NCBI RefSeq assembly: GCF_000723165.1 | Contig: NZ_HG322949.1 | Coordinates: 2,774,260-2,802,859 of the forward strand | Origin: Janthinobacterium agaricidamnosum NBRC 102515 = DSM 9628 | GTDB taxonomy: Bacteria > Pseudomonadota > Gammaproteobacteria > Burkholderiales > Burkholderiaceae_D | Direction of reading: 5' to 3' | Length of the DNA: 28,600 bases | Part shown: positions 8,019-16,140 of the stretch, piece after piece | Numbering within the stretch: position 1 is the stretch's first letter | Layout: each line of letters begins with the position of its first letter | Program-made: the position numbers and the translations under genes | The notes under the pieces: model-generated | Databases searched by the model: none | Told to the model about the DNA's origin: nothing | The model's input: the letters and a program-made list of their open reading frames with translations, nothing else

Positions 8019-8864
8019 GCGGCCAGCGCCAGCATCGGCGCGGCCGCTGCTCACATCGGCCGCGAAACGCAGCAGCAACTGGTTGAATGCGGCCGGCTTG
8101 TGCCAGAACGGCGCATGCCCGACGCCATCGAGCCGCTTGCACTCGCCTTGCCACAGATTGGCGTAGCGGAGGCTGTCGATATAGTCGAGATTGACGATCT
8201 GGTCGTCGGCGCCATTAAGCACCGCCAGCGGCACCAGGCTGCTTTCCACCGCCTGGCGCTGGTCCACCCCGGCGCCGGCGCGGGCCGCCTCGAACAGGCG
8301 GCTGCGGAAACGGCCATCCGAACGGACCATCGCATTGCGCAAGAATGGATCGTCGAGGTCGCCGAAAATCGCCTTGGCGAAAATGGCGACCTCCTCTTGC
8401 GACAATTCTTGCTTGCCGGCCAGCCCCATATGCGGCGAACCTTTGAAACCTTGCGCCATATTATCGTTGGCGACTGGCGGCGTGCCGCTGATCATCAAGC
8501 CGCGCAGTCCCGCAAAATGCGGCATCATTTCGATGCCGATATGGCCGCCCAGCGACCAGCCGACCACGATCGCTTCATCGACGCCCAGTTTGCCGAGCAA
8601 TTCGACGGTGGCTTCGGCAAAACCCGGCCGGGTGTAGCTGTGCACCGGGTCCGGCGCGTTCCCGGACTGGCCGTGGCCCGGCAAATCGAAGGTGATCAGG
8701 CGCTGATGCGCGCCCAGCTGGCCCTGTAGTTGATGGTGAAAAACGCCACGGCAGGTCGAATTGCCATGAATAAAGAGTATCGGTATGCCGCTATCGCCGC
8801 TCTGCTCTACCGCGAGGGAGCCATGCGAGGTCAGTATAGTGTGCTGCCGAGTCGAATGGGTCAT
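8013..8864 (-). CDS. alpha/beta hydrolase
   Basis: A 283-residue cytoplasmic alpha/beta hydrolase. The start at 8864 is supported by AGGA five bases upstream; the frame is open to 8900 but without a ribosome site. Motifs seen are the oxyanion HGN (33-35), nucleophile S104 in GWSLGG, an Asp pair D220-D221 in GADDQI, and H250 in GVGHAPF. Length and motif spacing fit the broad esterase/lipase/haloperoxidase-like group; there is no signal peptide. It is convergent with the tetR-type gene and overlaps its end by 6 bp. Substrate cannot be told from sequence. Confidence 0.82.
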   Translation of the reverse strand: MTHSTRQHTILTSHGSLAVEQSGDSGIPILFIHGNSTCRGVFHHQLQGQLGAHQRLITFDLPGHGQSGNAPDPVHSYTRPGFAEATVELLGKLGVDEAIVVGWSLGGHIGIEMMPHFAGLRGLMISGTPPVANDNMAQGFKGSPHMGLAGKQELSQEEVAIFAKAIFGDLDDPFLRNAMVRSDGRFRSRLFEAARAGAGVDQRQAVESSLVPLAVLNGADDQIVNLDYIDSLRYANLWQGECKRLDGVGHAPFWHKPAAFNQLLLRFAADVSSGRADAGAGRS

Positions 8865-9023
8865 GGGGTTCCTGGTCTCTGCCATCATTAAAATTGCCAT
8901 AGAAAACTATTTTCCATTGGCGTGTAATTGATGCCTATCTTAGCGGAATTCTGCCGGCGACACATGCCGCGCTGTAGCTTGGCGGTGTGAATATTGGCCT
9001 GGCACCTGGCCCAGTCTCCTGGT

Positions 9024-9029
9024 TATAAT
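9024..9029 (+). promoter_or_regulatory. -10 box giving a probably leaderless transcript of the first DUF2946 gene
   Basis: A perfect TATAAT ends 8 bases before the ATG at 9038, so transcription would start at about 9036, essentially at the start codon. No Shine-Dalgarno lies between. The -35 is weak (TGGCAC at 9000-9005, 18-bp spacer). Confidence 0.5.
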
Positions 9030-9037
9030 GACGCACC

Positions 9038-9430
9038 ATGGGGAAATTTTTTAGCGTAAAGAAATTGCATATCTGGATAGCCTGTCTGGCGATCCTGATG
9101 AATGCGCTCGCCCCATCGATTTCCCAGGCCATGACGGCCATCGGCGGCCCGGCCAATTTGATCGAATTGTGTACCGTCAACGGCACGCAATATATCAGCC
9201 TGGACCAGGCCGGGCCGGACAAGCCATCCGGCGATTCTATCAAGCACCATTTTGAGCACTGCCCGTACTGCATGACCCATGCCGGTACCTTTGCCCTGCC
9301 GTCCAGCGCGTCGCCATTGCTGCTGCCGCTCAGCGGCCACGACGTGTTCCCGCCTCTTTTTTACCATTCCGCAACGCCGCTGTTTTCGTGGACGCCGTCC
9401 AGTCCGCGCGGTCCGCCCAGCCTTTCCTGA
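9038..9430 (+). CDS. DUF2946 small exported protein, copy 1
   Basis: A 130-residue protein. The N-terminus carries a hydrophobic segment (about 11-32, WIACLAILMNALAPSISQAM) that can serve as signal peptide or membrane anchor. The middle has the family hallmark HCPYC followed by THAG (about residue 78), a His/Cys cluster suited to metal or haem binding. The C-terminus ends with a conserved GHD-V-P-x-LFY, FSW and PRGPP pattern. Proteins of this family are commonly encoded beside TonB-dependent outer-membrane receptors and copper genes, as here: the receptor at 9653 follows on the same strand. A role in metal handling is therefore plausible but unproven. A close paralogue lies at 11862-12254. 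Confidence 0.8.
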   Translation: MGKFFSVKKLHIWIACLAILMNALAPSISQAMTAIGGPANLIELCTVNGTQYISLDQAGPDKPSGDSIKHHFEHCPYCMTHAGTFALPSSASPLLLPLSGHDVFPPLFYHSATPLFSWTPSSPRGPPSLS

Positions 9431-9497
9431 CGCATGCATGCCGGCGCAGGATGCCGCATGTCGCCGAGCGCGCCGCTAACCATCTGAGCCTTGCCGC

Positions 9498-9530
9498 CTG
9501 AACGCCTCCGTGCGCCAGCGCGGCGTTCAG
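9498..9530 (+). other. stem-loop in the gap between DUF2946 copy 1 and its receptor gene
   Basis: A perfect 9-bp inverted repeat, CTGAACGCC (9498-9506) with GGCGTTCAG (9522-9530) and a 15-nt loop, lies in the 222-bp gap upstream of the receptor. There is no T-tract. It could modulate read-through or mRNA stability; nothing else recognisable lies in the gap apart from the ribosome site at its end. Confidence 0.35.
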
Positions 9531-9652
9531 CCGCGCCATCGATATTCGGTCCCGCCACTGCTACGCATGCCGTCACAAGTTTTGTTCCCTCGTCTTTGGC
9601 GGACCAGGCTTGCCTATGGCTGCCAGGACACTTTTCAAACTGTAGGAGTGTT

Positions 9653-11827
9653 ATGAAATCGAATTATTCCGAAAGCAAAACGCTGGCGCCCATGCGTCGC
9701 GGCGCCACTGCTCGTATCGGCCTGCTGTTGGCCAGCAGCATTGCGCTGCCGCTACAACAAGCGTGGGCGGCTAGCCCTGCCGTTACCGACAGTGACGACC
9801 ATGGCCCCGTGGTGGAAGTCAAGGCGGCCTTGCCCGGTGCGTTGCAACGGGGACTGGCCACCGGTTCCAGGCTCGGCCTGAGCGCCATGGAAACGCCGGC
9901 CAGCGTGGAAAGCATCAGCCGTACGCAATTGGTCGACCGCGGCGATACCCGCGTCATCGATGCGATCAGCAAGGCGGCCGGCTTGAATGTGTTCCCGCAC
10001 CCCGGCAATGGCGGTGCGGCGGTGGCGGCGCGCGGCTTTACCGACCTTGCGTCGGTGACGCAGTTGTATGACGGCGTCAAACCGTATGGCGCGGGCGCGC
10101 TGACGTTTCCTTTCGATACCTGGTCGGTCGACAGCATCGAAGTGCTGCGCGGCCCGGCGTCGGTGATTTACGGCGAAGGCGCGATCGGCGGCGTGATCAA
10201 TGTGATCCCCAAAAAACCGGGCCAGACGCCGGTCCGGAACGAGATCCAGCTGGGCCTCGGCAGCGAAAACACCCGCCGTTTCGCGTTCGGCAGCGGCGGC
10301 GCGGTCGCCCCGCACTGGTCGTACCGGCTGGACGCCAGCGCCAACCGCAGCGATAACTGGGTCGACCGCGGCCAGTCCAGCGACACCACGGTGTCGGGCG
10401 CGCTGCGCTACGATGTGTCGCCGGCGCTGCATGTCACCTTGTCGCACGCGCAAGGCAATCAGCGGCCGATGCGCTATTTCGGCGTGCCGCTGATCAACGG
10501 TCAATTTTCGCCGGCCACCTTCAATAAAAACTATAACGTCGCCGACAGCCTGATCCAGTACCGGGACAGCCTGACGTCGCTGGCGATGGAATGGCAAGCC
10601 GCGCCCGGCCTGGAAGTATCGAGCAGCATCTACCGCATCAAGAGCCGGCGCCATTGGCGCGATGCGGAAACGTATCAGTGGCAGGCAGCCAGCGGCCTGG
10701 TCGGCCGCAGTGGCTACACGGAAATCCTGCACGGCCTGGAACAAGTCGGCAGCACCACGTCGTTCAAGCGCGACAGCCAGCTGTTCGGCCTGGCCAACAC
10801 TTTTTCGGGCGGCGTCGAAGTCAACCGCACCACGTTCCAGCATACCAATAACGCGCCGTACTCGGGCAGCAGCACGGTCGACCTGGACAACTCCCAACCC
10901 GGGTTATTCCTCACTGCCGACGCCACCTTGCCGAAATACCGCGTCAACGCGCATCAATATGCGCTATTCATCGAAGACCATGTCAAACTGAACGGCCAAT
11001 GGTCGCTGATCGGCGGCTTGCGCTACGACCATGACGACGTGTCGCGGCGCGATGTGATCCATCCGGCCGCATCGTTCGACAAGACGTTCAGCAACCTCGG
11101 CTACCGGCTTGGCACGGTGTTCGATATCAGCGCCCATAGCGCGCTGTATGGACAATATTCGGTGGCGTCCGATCCGCTCGGCCCCTTGCTGTTCACCAAC
11201 GCCAGCCGCGCCGCGTTCGACCTGGCGCGGGGCAAGCAGATCGAAGTCGGGTTCAAACAGGCGTTCTGGGACAAGCAGGGCGACTGGACCGTGTCGGCGT
11301 ACCGCATCGTCAAGAACCATTTGCTGACCCGAGACCCAGGCAATATCAATCAAAGCATCCAGGTCGGCCAGCAATCGTCGCGCGGCCTGGAAGCGACGTT
11401 TTCGGTGGCGCCGAACGCCGACTGGAAACTGGAGGGCAATGCCGCGCTGGTACGGGCACGCTACGACGATTTTGCCGAAGCCAGCGCCGGCCAGTTGCTG
11501 TCGCGCGACGGCAATACGCCGACCGACGTGCCGAAACGCACTGCCAATCTGTTCGCTCACTATCGTCTGGCAAGCAACTGGACCGCGATCGCCAGCCTGC
11601 ATCATGTGGGTCAACGCAACGCCGATATCGCCAATACGCTGAAGATGCCGTCGTACAGCACCACCGACCTGGCGCTGCGCTGGCAGCTGGCTGCCGCTAC
11701 GTCGCTGACGCTGCGCGGTTATAACGTGTTCAACCAGCGCTATGCCGAAACGGCGTATTACAACCAGACCCAATGGCTGCTGGGCGCCGACCGGCGCGCC
11801 GAACTGCAATTGAATCATCGCTTCTGA
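9653..11827 (+). CDS. TonB-dependent receptor, siderophore-receptor type
   Basis: A 724-residue outer-membrane receptor. The start at 9653 has AGGAG 4 bases upstream and leads into a long basic signal peptide ending in AWA near residue 40; the frame is open upstream without such features. The plug domain (about 60-190) has ETPASVESISRTQL, LRGPASVIYGEGAIGGVINVIPKKP and the usual R-G-F loop. The rest is a 22-strand beta-barrel ending in the expected terminal phenylalanine (LNHRF). It should import a ferric siderophore or another metal complex using TonB energy. It is paired with a DUF2946 gene on each side. The ligand cannot be named from sequence. Confidence 0.88.
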   Translation: MKSNYSESKTLAPMRRGATARIGLLLASSIALPLQQAWAASPAVTDSDDHGPVVEVKAALPGALQRGLATGSRLGLSAMETPASVESISRTQLVDRGDTRVIDAISKAAGLNVFPHPGNGGAAVAARGFTDLASVTQLYDGVKPYGAGALTFPFDTWSVDSIEVLRGPASVIYGEGAIGGVINVIPKKPGQTPVRNEIQLGLGSENTRRFAFGSGGAVAPHWSYRLDASANRSDNWVDRGQSSDTTVSGALRYDVSPALHVTLSHAQGNQRPMRYFGVPLINGQFSPATFNKNYNVADSLIQYRDSLTSLAMEWQAAPGLEVSSSIYRIKSRRHWRDAETYQWQAASGLVGRSGYTEILHGLEQVGSTTSFKRDSQLFGLANTFSGGVEVNRTTFQHTNNAPYSGSSTVDLDNSQPGLFLTADATLPKYRVNAHQYALFIEDHVKLNGQWSLIGGLRYDHDDVSRRDVIHPAASFDKTFSNLGYRLGTVFDISAHSALYGQYSVASDPLGPLLFTNASRAAFDLARGKQIEVGFKQAFWDKQGDWTVSAYRIVKNHLLTRDPGNINQSIQVGQQSSRGLEATFSVAPNADWKLEGNAALVRARYDDFAEASAGQLLSRDGNTPTDVPKRTANLFAHYRLASNWTAIASLHHVGQRNADIANTLKMPSYSTTDLALRWQLAAATSLTLRGYNVFNQRYAETAYYNQTQWLLGADRRAELQLNHRF

Positions 11828-11849
11828 TGCCGCTTTATCTTGATCTACT

Positions 11850-11855
11850 TATAAT
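11850..11855 (+). promoter_or_regulatory. -10 box giving a probably leaderless transcript of the second DUF2946 gene
   Basis: TATAAT ends 6 bases before the ATG at 11862, placing the expected +1 exactly on the start codon; no ribosome site intervenes. The short receptor-to-DUF2946 gap is locally AT-rich. It gives the second module its own promoter, separate from the first receptor gene. Confidence 0.5.
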
Positions 11856-11861
11856 ATAAAC

Positions 11862-12254
11862 ATGGTTAGATTCGTCCACAGAAGAATGCTGCACGCCTGG
11901 ATCGCCTGCCTGGCAATCCTGTTCAGCGCGCTTGCGCCGTCGATTTCGCACGCCTTGGCAGCCGCGGCCTCCGGTGGCCGCGGCCCGGTACTGGCCGAAA
12001 TCTGCAGCGCCGACGGGGTACAGTATGCGTCCTTGTCCGACAGCGGCCATCCCGGCCCGGATACGGCCATGGACATGCAGCATTGTCCGTATTGCGCGAC
12101 CCATGCCGGCTCGTTTGCACTGTTGCCGCCCTCGCTGGCCCGCTTCAGCGCCATCGGCGGCCACGATGTTTACCCGGTGCTGTTCTACGACCCACCCCAG
12201 CCTTTATTCAGCTGGACGGCGGCCCGCCCGCGCGGTCCGCCCGCGCCGCCCTGA
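11862..12254 (+). CDS. DUF2946 small exported protein, copy 2
   Basis: A 130-residue paralogue of the protein at 9038-9430, of exactly the same length. The shared blocks are WIACLAIL..ALAPSIS in the membrane or signal segment, HCPYC-x-THAG-x-FAL in the centre, and GHDV-P-x-LFY with FSW and PRGPP at the end. The spacer segments between blocks differ. The strongly conserved His/Cys block suggests a metal-linked role at the cytoplasmic membrane or in the periplasm. It lies 34 bp after the first receptor gene and 82 bp before the second, so each receptor has its own DUF2946 partner. Confidence 0.8.
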   Translation: MVRFVHRRMLHAWIACLAILFSALAPSISHALAAAASGGRGPVLAEICSADGVQYASLSDSGHPGPDTAMDMQHCPYCATHAGSFALLPPSLARFSAIGGHDVYPVLFYDPPQPLFSWTAARPRGPPAPP

Positions 12255-12336
12255 TTGTCGCTTTTTACCGATTCAGCACATTCATCCGCTGCCGCCACCG
12301 CGGCAGCATGCCGCGGCACCAGAATAAAGAATAACC

Positions 12337-14658
12337 ATGAAACTCAATCTTGCACTCTCCCCTGTCGCGCTGGCCCTGCTGTCCGCGCTGTCGTCCGGCG
12401 CGTTCGCACAAGCGGCGCACGAGGCATCAGCGGCGGCCGGCGCCGATGATACGCCGCTCAAGCAGCTCGGCACCGTCACCATCAACGGCAGCCGCCCGAC
12501 TTCGCTGCCGACCCAGATTCCGACCACCATCGAGGGCGTCACGCGCCAGGAAATCGAGCGCGGCATCAATGCCACCGATGCCGAAGACGCGCTGAAATAC
12601 CTGCCCAGCCTGCTGGTGCGCAAGCGCTACATCGGCGACTACAACCACGCGGTACTGTCGACCCGCGCTTCCGGCACCGGCAACAGCGCGCGCTCGATGG
12701 TGTATGCGGACGGCATCCTGCTGTCGAATTACCTGGGCAACGGCGCCACCTTCGCGCCGCGCTGGGGCATGGTCAGTCCCGAGGAAATCGAGCGCGTCGA
12801 TGTGCTGTACGGACCGTTTTCGGCCGCGTACGGCGGCAATTCGGTCGGCGCGGTGGTCGATTATATGACCCGCATGCCGACCCGCTTCGAGGCGCATGTC
12901 AAGCTGTCGCTGTCGCGCCAGCCGTTCGAGCTGTATAACACCGACGACAACTACCAGGGCAAGCAGCTCAGCGTATCACTCGGCAACCGCAGCGGCAACT
13001 GGTCGTGGTTCGCCGATGTCAGCCGCAACGACAGCAAGGGCCAGCCGCTGACCTTCCCGGCCCGTCTGCTCAGCGCCGGCGTGCCGGGCAATGCCGGCGT
13101 GCCGGTCAGCGGCGCCGTACCGGGTCAGGACCGGACCTTCAAGGATTGGTATCTGCTCGGCGCGGCGACCCAGTACGGCACGGTGCAAGACCATCTGAAA
13201 GCCAAGCTCGCCTATGATTTTTCGCCGACGGTACGCGCCAGCTACACTTTCGGGCTGTGGCAAAACACTTCGCAAGGCAGGCCAAGCTCGTATTTGCGCG
13301 ACGCCCAGGGCCGCCCGGTGTACAGCGGCACGGTCAATATCGGCGGGCGCAGCTTTACCTTGAGCCCGACCGACTTTAATGTGTCGAACGAAGACCTGGA
13401 ACATGTGATGCACGGCTTGACCGTCAAGAGCAATACCAGGGGAATATTCGACTGGGAAGTCGCGGCCAGCCTGTACGACTACCACAAGGATATCCTGCGC
13501 GCCGCGACGGTGGCCTTGCCGGGCGCGTTGAATGGCGGCGCGGGCCGCATCGTCAACCAGGGCGGCACCGGCTGGAATACCTTCGCGGCCAAGGGCGTGT
13601 GGCGTCCCGATGGCATCCATGGCGCGCATATCGCCGAGTTCGGCTACCAGCGCGAAGCGTACACATTGTCCAGCATCGAAAACGCGGCAAGCGACTGGAT
13701 TTCCGGTGCGCCGGGGGCGCGCAACCAGGCCTTTGGCGGCAAGACCGAGATGAACAGCCTGTATGCCCAGGACACCTGGAAATTCGCGCCGCGCTGGAAA
13801 ACCGTGCTGGGCGCGCGCCTGGAACGCTGGAGCGCCGGCGACGGCCGGACGTCCAATACCACCAGCACGGTATGGCAAGGCGAACGCCACGACACGTTTG
13901 TATCGCCCAAGGCGGCGCTGGCGTTCCAGGCCAGCGCCGACTGGGTATTAAAAGCGTCGCTGGGGCGCGCGGTGCGCATGCCGACCGTGTCGGAACTGTA
14001 CCAGGGCGGCATCAACGCGGCCGGCACGCTGGTCAACAACGATCCGAATCTGAAGCCGGAACGTTCGTGGACCACCGAATGGAGCGCCGAACGCAAGCTC
14101 GACAACGGCTTGCTGCGCCTGACCGCGTTCGGCGAACGCACCACCGACGCGCTGTATTCGCAAACCAATGTGTTGGTGACGCCGAATGTGACCAATGTGC
14201 AAAACGTCGGCCAGATCAATACCAAGGGCCTGGAAACCGCGTACAGCGCCGCCGATGTGTGGCTGCGCGGCCTCGACCTGAGCACCAGCGCAACCTGGAC
14301 CGATTCGAAAATCGTCCGCAACGACCAGTTCCCGGCCAGCGTCGGCAAATGGCAGCCGCGCATCCCGGAATGGCGCGCCAGCGGCGTGGCCAGCTACCGG
14401 GCCGGCGACCAGCTGACGCTGACGCTGGCCGCGCGGTACAGCGGGCCGCAATTTTCGACGCTGGACAATTCCGATCCGAATGGTTTTGCCTACCAGGGCG
14501 CCAGCAAATACTTCACCACCGACGTGCGCGCCCATTACCGCATCACCCGGCAATGGAGCGCCGCGCTGGGTATCGACAACCTGAACAATTACCAGTACTG
14601 GAACTTCCATCCCTACCCGCAGCGCACCTATGTGGCGGAGCTGAAGTTCGACTTGTAA
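12337..14658 (+). CDS. TonB-dependent receptor, second of the pair
   Basis: A 773-residue outer-membrane receptor with a clean signal peptide (SSGAFA-QAA near residue 25). The plug domain (about 45-180) contains TRQEIERGINATDAEDALKYLP, DGILLSNYLG and LYGPFSAAYGGNSVGAVVDY. A C-terminal barrel follows, with repeated alternating strands, ending ELKFDL rather than in the usual aromatic residue. It is clearly of a different subgroup from the receptor at 9653, so the two modules are not a simple duplication of receptor sequence. The ribosome site is weak (AAAGAAT). Substrate unknown; the DUF2946 context suggests a metal or metal chelate. Confidence 0.87.
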   Translation: MKLNLALSPVALALLSALSSGAFAQAAHEASAAAGADDTPLKQLGTVTINGSRPTSLPTQIPTTIEGVTRQEIERGINATDAEDALKYLPSLLVRKRYIGDYNHAVLSTRASGTGNSARSMVYADGILLSNYLGNGATFAPRWGMVSPEEIERVDVLYGPFSAAYGGNSVGAVVDYMTRMPTRFEAHVKLSLSRQPFELYNTDDNYQGKQLSVSLGNRSGNWSWFADVSRNDSKGQPLTFPARLLSAGVPGNAGVPVSGAVPGQDRTFKDWYLLGAATQYGTVQDHLKAKLAYDFSPTVRASYTFGLWQNTSQGRPSSYLRDAQGRPVYSGTVNIGGRSFTLSPTDFNVSNEDLEHVMHGLTVKSNTRGIFDWEVAASLYDYHKDILRAATVALPGALNGGAGRIVNQGGTGWNTFAAKGVWRPDGIHGAHIAEFGYQREAYTLSSIENAASDWISGAPGARNQAFGGKTEMNSLYAQDTWKFAPRWKTVLGARLERWSAGDGRTSNTTSTVWQGERHDTFVSPKAALAFQASADWVLKASLGRAVRMPTVSELYQGGINAAGTLVNNDPNLKPERSWTTEWSAERKLDNGLLRLTAFGERTTDALYSQTNVLVTPNVTNVQNVGQINTKGLETAYSAADVWLRGLDLSTSATWTDSKIVRNDQFPASVGKWQPRIPEWRASGVASYRAGDQLTLTLAARYSGPQFSTLDNSDPNGFAYQGASKYFTTDVRAHYRITRQWSAALGIDNLNNYQYWNFHPYPQRTYVAELKFDL

Positions 14659-14733
14659 TCGCAGCTTGCGATAAGCGTTAATACGTATTTGGCATCATCG
14701 TGTTGATTATGATCACAAATCGTGGTTCACTGC

Positions 14734-14759
14734 GTGCTCCGTATCTGTTTTTGGAGCAC
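14734..14759 (+). promoter_or_regulatory. hairpin that would mask the ribosome site of the Cache gene
   Basis: A perfect 7-bp stem GTGCTCC (14734-14740) pairs with GGAGCAC (14753-14759) around a 12-nt loop. The 3' arm contains the GGAG Shine-Dalgarno of the gene starting at 14763. In mRNA the hairpin could hide the ribosome site, implying translational control. Seen by inspection only. Confidence 0.4.
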
Positions 14760-14762
14760 AGC

Positions 14763-15236
14763 ATGAGCACATCGATCAACACCTTATTCGCCGGCGTCGC
14801 GCTGGCTTTGTTTTCAGTCAGCGCGGCATTTGCCGCCGACACGCCATCGTCCGACCCGGCGGTCGCCATCGCCATGGTCGACAAGGGCGCGGCCTTCCTG
14901 AAAAAGAATGGCAAGGAAGCGCTGATCACGGCGATCAACGGCAAGCATCCCGAGTTCGTCACCAAGGATACCTACCTGACGTTGCGCGCGCTGGACGGCA
15001 CCCAGCTGGCGCATCCGACCAATCCCAAGCTGGTCGGCAAGAACATGGTGGTGCTGCCCGACGCGGACGGCAAGCTGTTTCGCAAGGAAATCATTGAAGA
15101 AGCCAAGACCAAGGGCAAGGGCTGGGTCGATTATCGCTACAACAATCCGACTACCGGCGTGATCGAGAAAAAATCGACGTACTTTTTCAAGGATGGCGAC
15201 GTGATCCTGGAAGCCGGGATTTATAAAGGGAAATAA
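14763..15236 (+). CDS. secreted single-Cache-domain protein
   Basis: A 157-residue protein. The start at 14763 has GGAG 6 bases upstream and begins a signal peptide ending AFA-AD near residue 22. The mature part is a lone Cache (sCache_2-type) domain: helix AIAMVDKGAAFLKKNGKEAL, then D-TYLTLRALDGTQLAHP and LVGKN, then GKGWVDYRYNNP and KKSTYFF-x-DGDVILEAGIY. In chemoreceptors and kinases such domains bind small ligands in the periplasm. Here the domain stands alone without transmembrane or output region, so it is probably a soluble periplasmic ligand binder or partner of a sensor. It follows the receptor gene by 104 bp and is convergent with the SDR gene. Confidence 0.8.
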   Translation: MSTSINTLFAGVALALFSVSAAFAADTPSSDPAVAIAMVDKGAAFLKKNGKEALITAINGKHPEFVTKDTYLTLRALDGTQLAHPTNPKLVGKNMVVLPDADGKLFRKEIIEEAKTKGKGWVDYRYNNPTTGVIEKKSTYFFKDGDVILEAGIYKGK

Positions 15237-15279
15237 TAACGGGAAATAACCATGGCGGCAGCCAAGCTCCCGCCGTTAT
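15236..15279. terminator. possible bidirectional terminator hairpin
   Basis: Between the convergent Cache and SDR genes there is an imperfect hairpin: ATAACGG (15236-15242) can pair with CCGTTAT (15273-15279), with an alternative inner GGCGG/CCGCC stem. There are no clear T-tracts, so confidence is low. Confidence 0.3.
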
Positions 15280-15286
15280 CGCTGCA

Positions 15287-16033
15287 TCAGGCGGCAAAAC
15301 CGCCGTCGACGGTCAGGCTGGCGCCGGTCACATAAGCCGCTTCATCGCTGGCCAGGTAGGCGACAAAGCCGGCGATTTCGTCCGCCTTGCCATAGCGGCC
15401 CAGCGCGATCAGGCTGGTCAGCGTGGCGGCGAACTCGCCATCGGCCGGATTCATGTCGGTGTCGACCGGACCCGGCTGCAGATTATTGATGGTGATGCCG
15501 CGCGGTCCCAGGTCGCGCGCCAGGCCCCGCGTCAAGCCGGCCAGCGCCGCCTTGCTCATCGCGTACGGCCCGCCGCCGGCGAATGGCATGCGCTCGGCGT
15601 TGGTGCTGCCGATATTGATGATACGTCCGCCCTGCCCCATGTGGCGGGCCGCTTCCTGCACCGCGACGAACACGCCGCGCACATTCACCGCCAGCGTGCG
15701 GTCGAAATCTTCCAGCGTAAATTCCGCCAGAGGCGCCACCGCCAGCACGCCGGCGTTATTGACCAGGATGTCGAGCCGGCCATACGTCTCCACCGTTTGA
15801 CCGATCGCGCCACGCAATTGGGCGGCGTCGGCGCTGTCGGCCTGGATCGCCAGCGCGCGGCCGCCCCGGGCGGTGATGGTTTGCACCAGCTGCCTGGCGG
15901 TTTCGGCCGAATTGACGTAGCTGAAGGCGACGCTCGCGCCTTCTTGGGCCAGGCGTGTGACGATGGCCGCGCCGATGCCGCGCGAACCGCCCTGCACAAA
16001 AACGACTTTGCCGCTTAAATTCCGATGACTCAT
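15287..16033 (-). CDS. short-chain dehydrogenase/reductase (SDR)
   Basis: A 248-residue classical SDR of FabG-like type. Motifs seen are the cofactor loop GGSRGIG (15-21), NNAG (92-95), and the catalytic tetrad N117, S143, Y157 and K161 (Y-AMS-K), with a C-terminal AAYVTGASLTVDGG. R18 in the loop and no acidic residue at the end of strand 2 hint at NADP(H). AGGAG sits 7 bases before the ATG. It is divergent from a LysR-type gene across 107 bp that hold a regulator-like inverted repeat; such SDR/LysR pairs are common and the regulator usually controls the reductase. The substrate is not evident. Confidence 0.88.
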   Translation of the reverse strand: MSHRNLSGKVVFVQGGSRGIGAAIVTRLAQEGASVAFSYVNSAETARQLVQTITARGGRALAIQADSADAAQLRGAIGQTVETYGRLDILVNNAGVLAVAPLAEFTLEDFDRTLAVNVRGVFVAVQEAARHMGQGGRIINIGSTNAERMPFAGGGPYAMSKAALAGLTRGLARDLGPRGITINNLQPGPVDTDMNPADGEFAATLTSLIALGRYGKADEIAGFVAYLASDEAAYVTGASLTVDGGFAA

Positions 16034-16082
16034 GATACGACTCCTGAAGGTTGGTGAGCCGTCAGTATCCGTTGATCACTCA

Positions 16083-16107
16083 ATGATAACTAGCCGGTAA
16101 TTGTCAT
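16083..16107. promoter_or_regulatory. inverted repeat in the SDR/LysR divergent region (candidate LysR site)
   Basis: ATGATAACTA (16083-16092) and TAATTGTCAT (16098-16107) form an imperfect dyad, 8 of 10 positions, around a 5-bp centre. It lies between the divergent SDR and LysR-type genes, where LysR proteins usually bind. Inferred from symmetry and location. Confidence 0.45.
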
Positions 16108-16140
16108 CTTCAGTCGAAAGCAATGCTTTAGAATAGCGCT

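Noticed and set aside
9752..10897. 381-codon minus-strand frame inside the first TonB receptor
   Set aside because: Antisense shadow of a high-GC gene; the receptor frame has full domain support.
14701..14718. CRP/Vfr-like site (GTTGA-n6-TCACA) before the Cache gene
   Set aside because: The left half matches the TGTGA consensus at only 3 of 5 positions; too weak to call.
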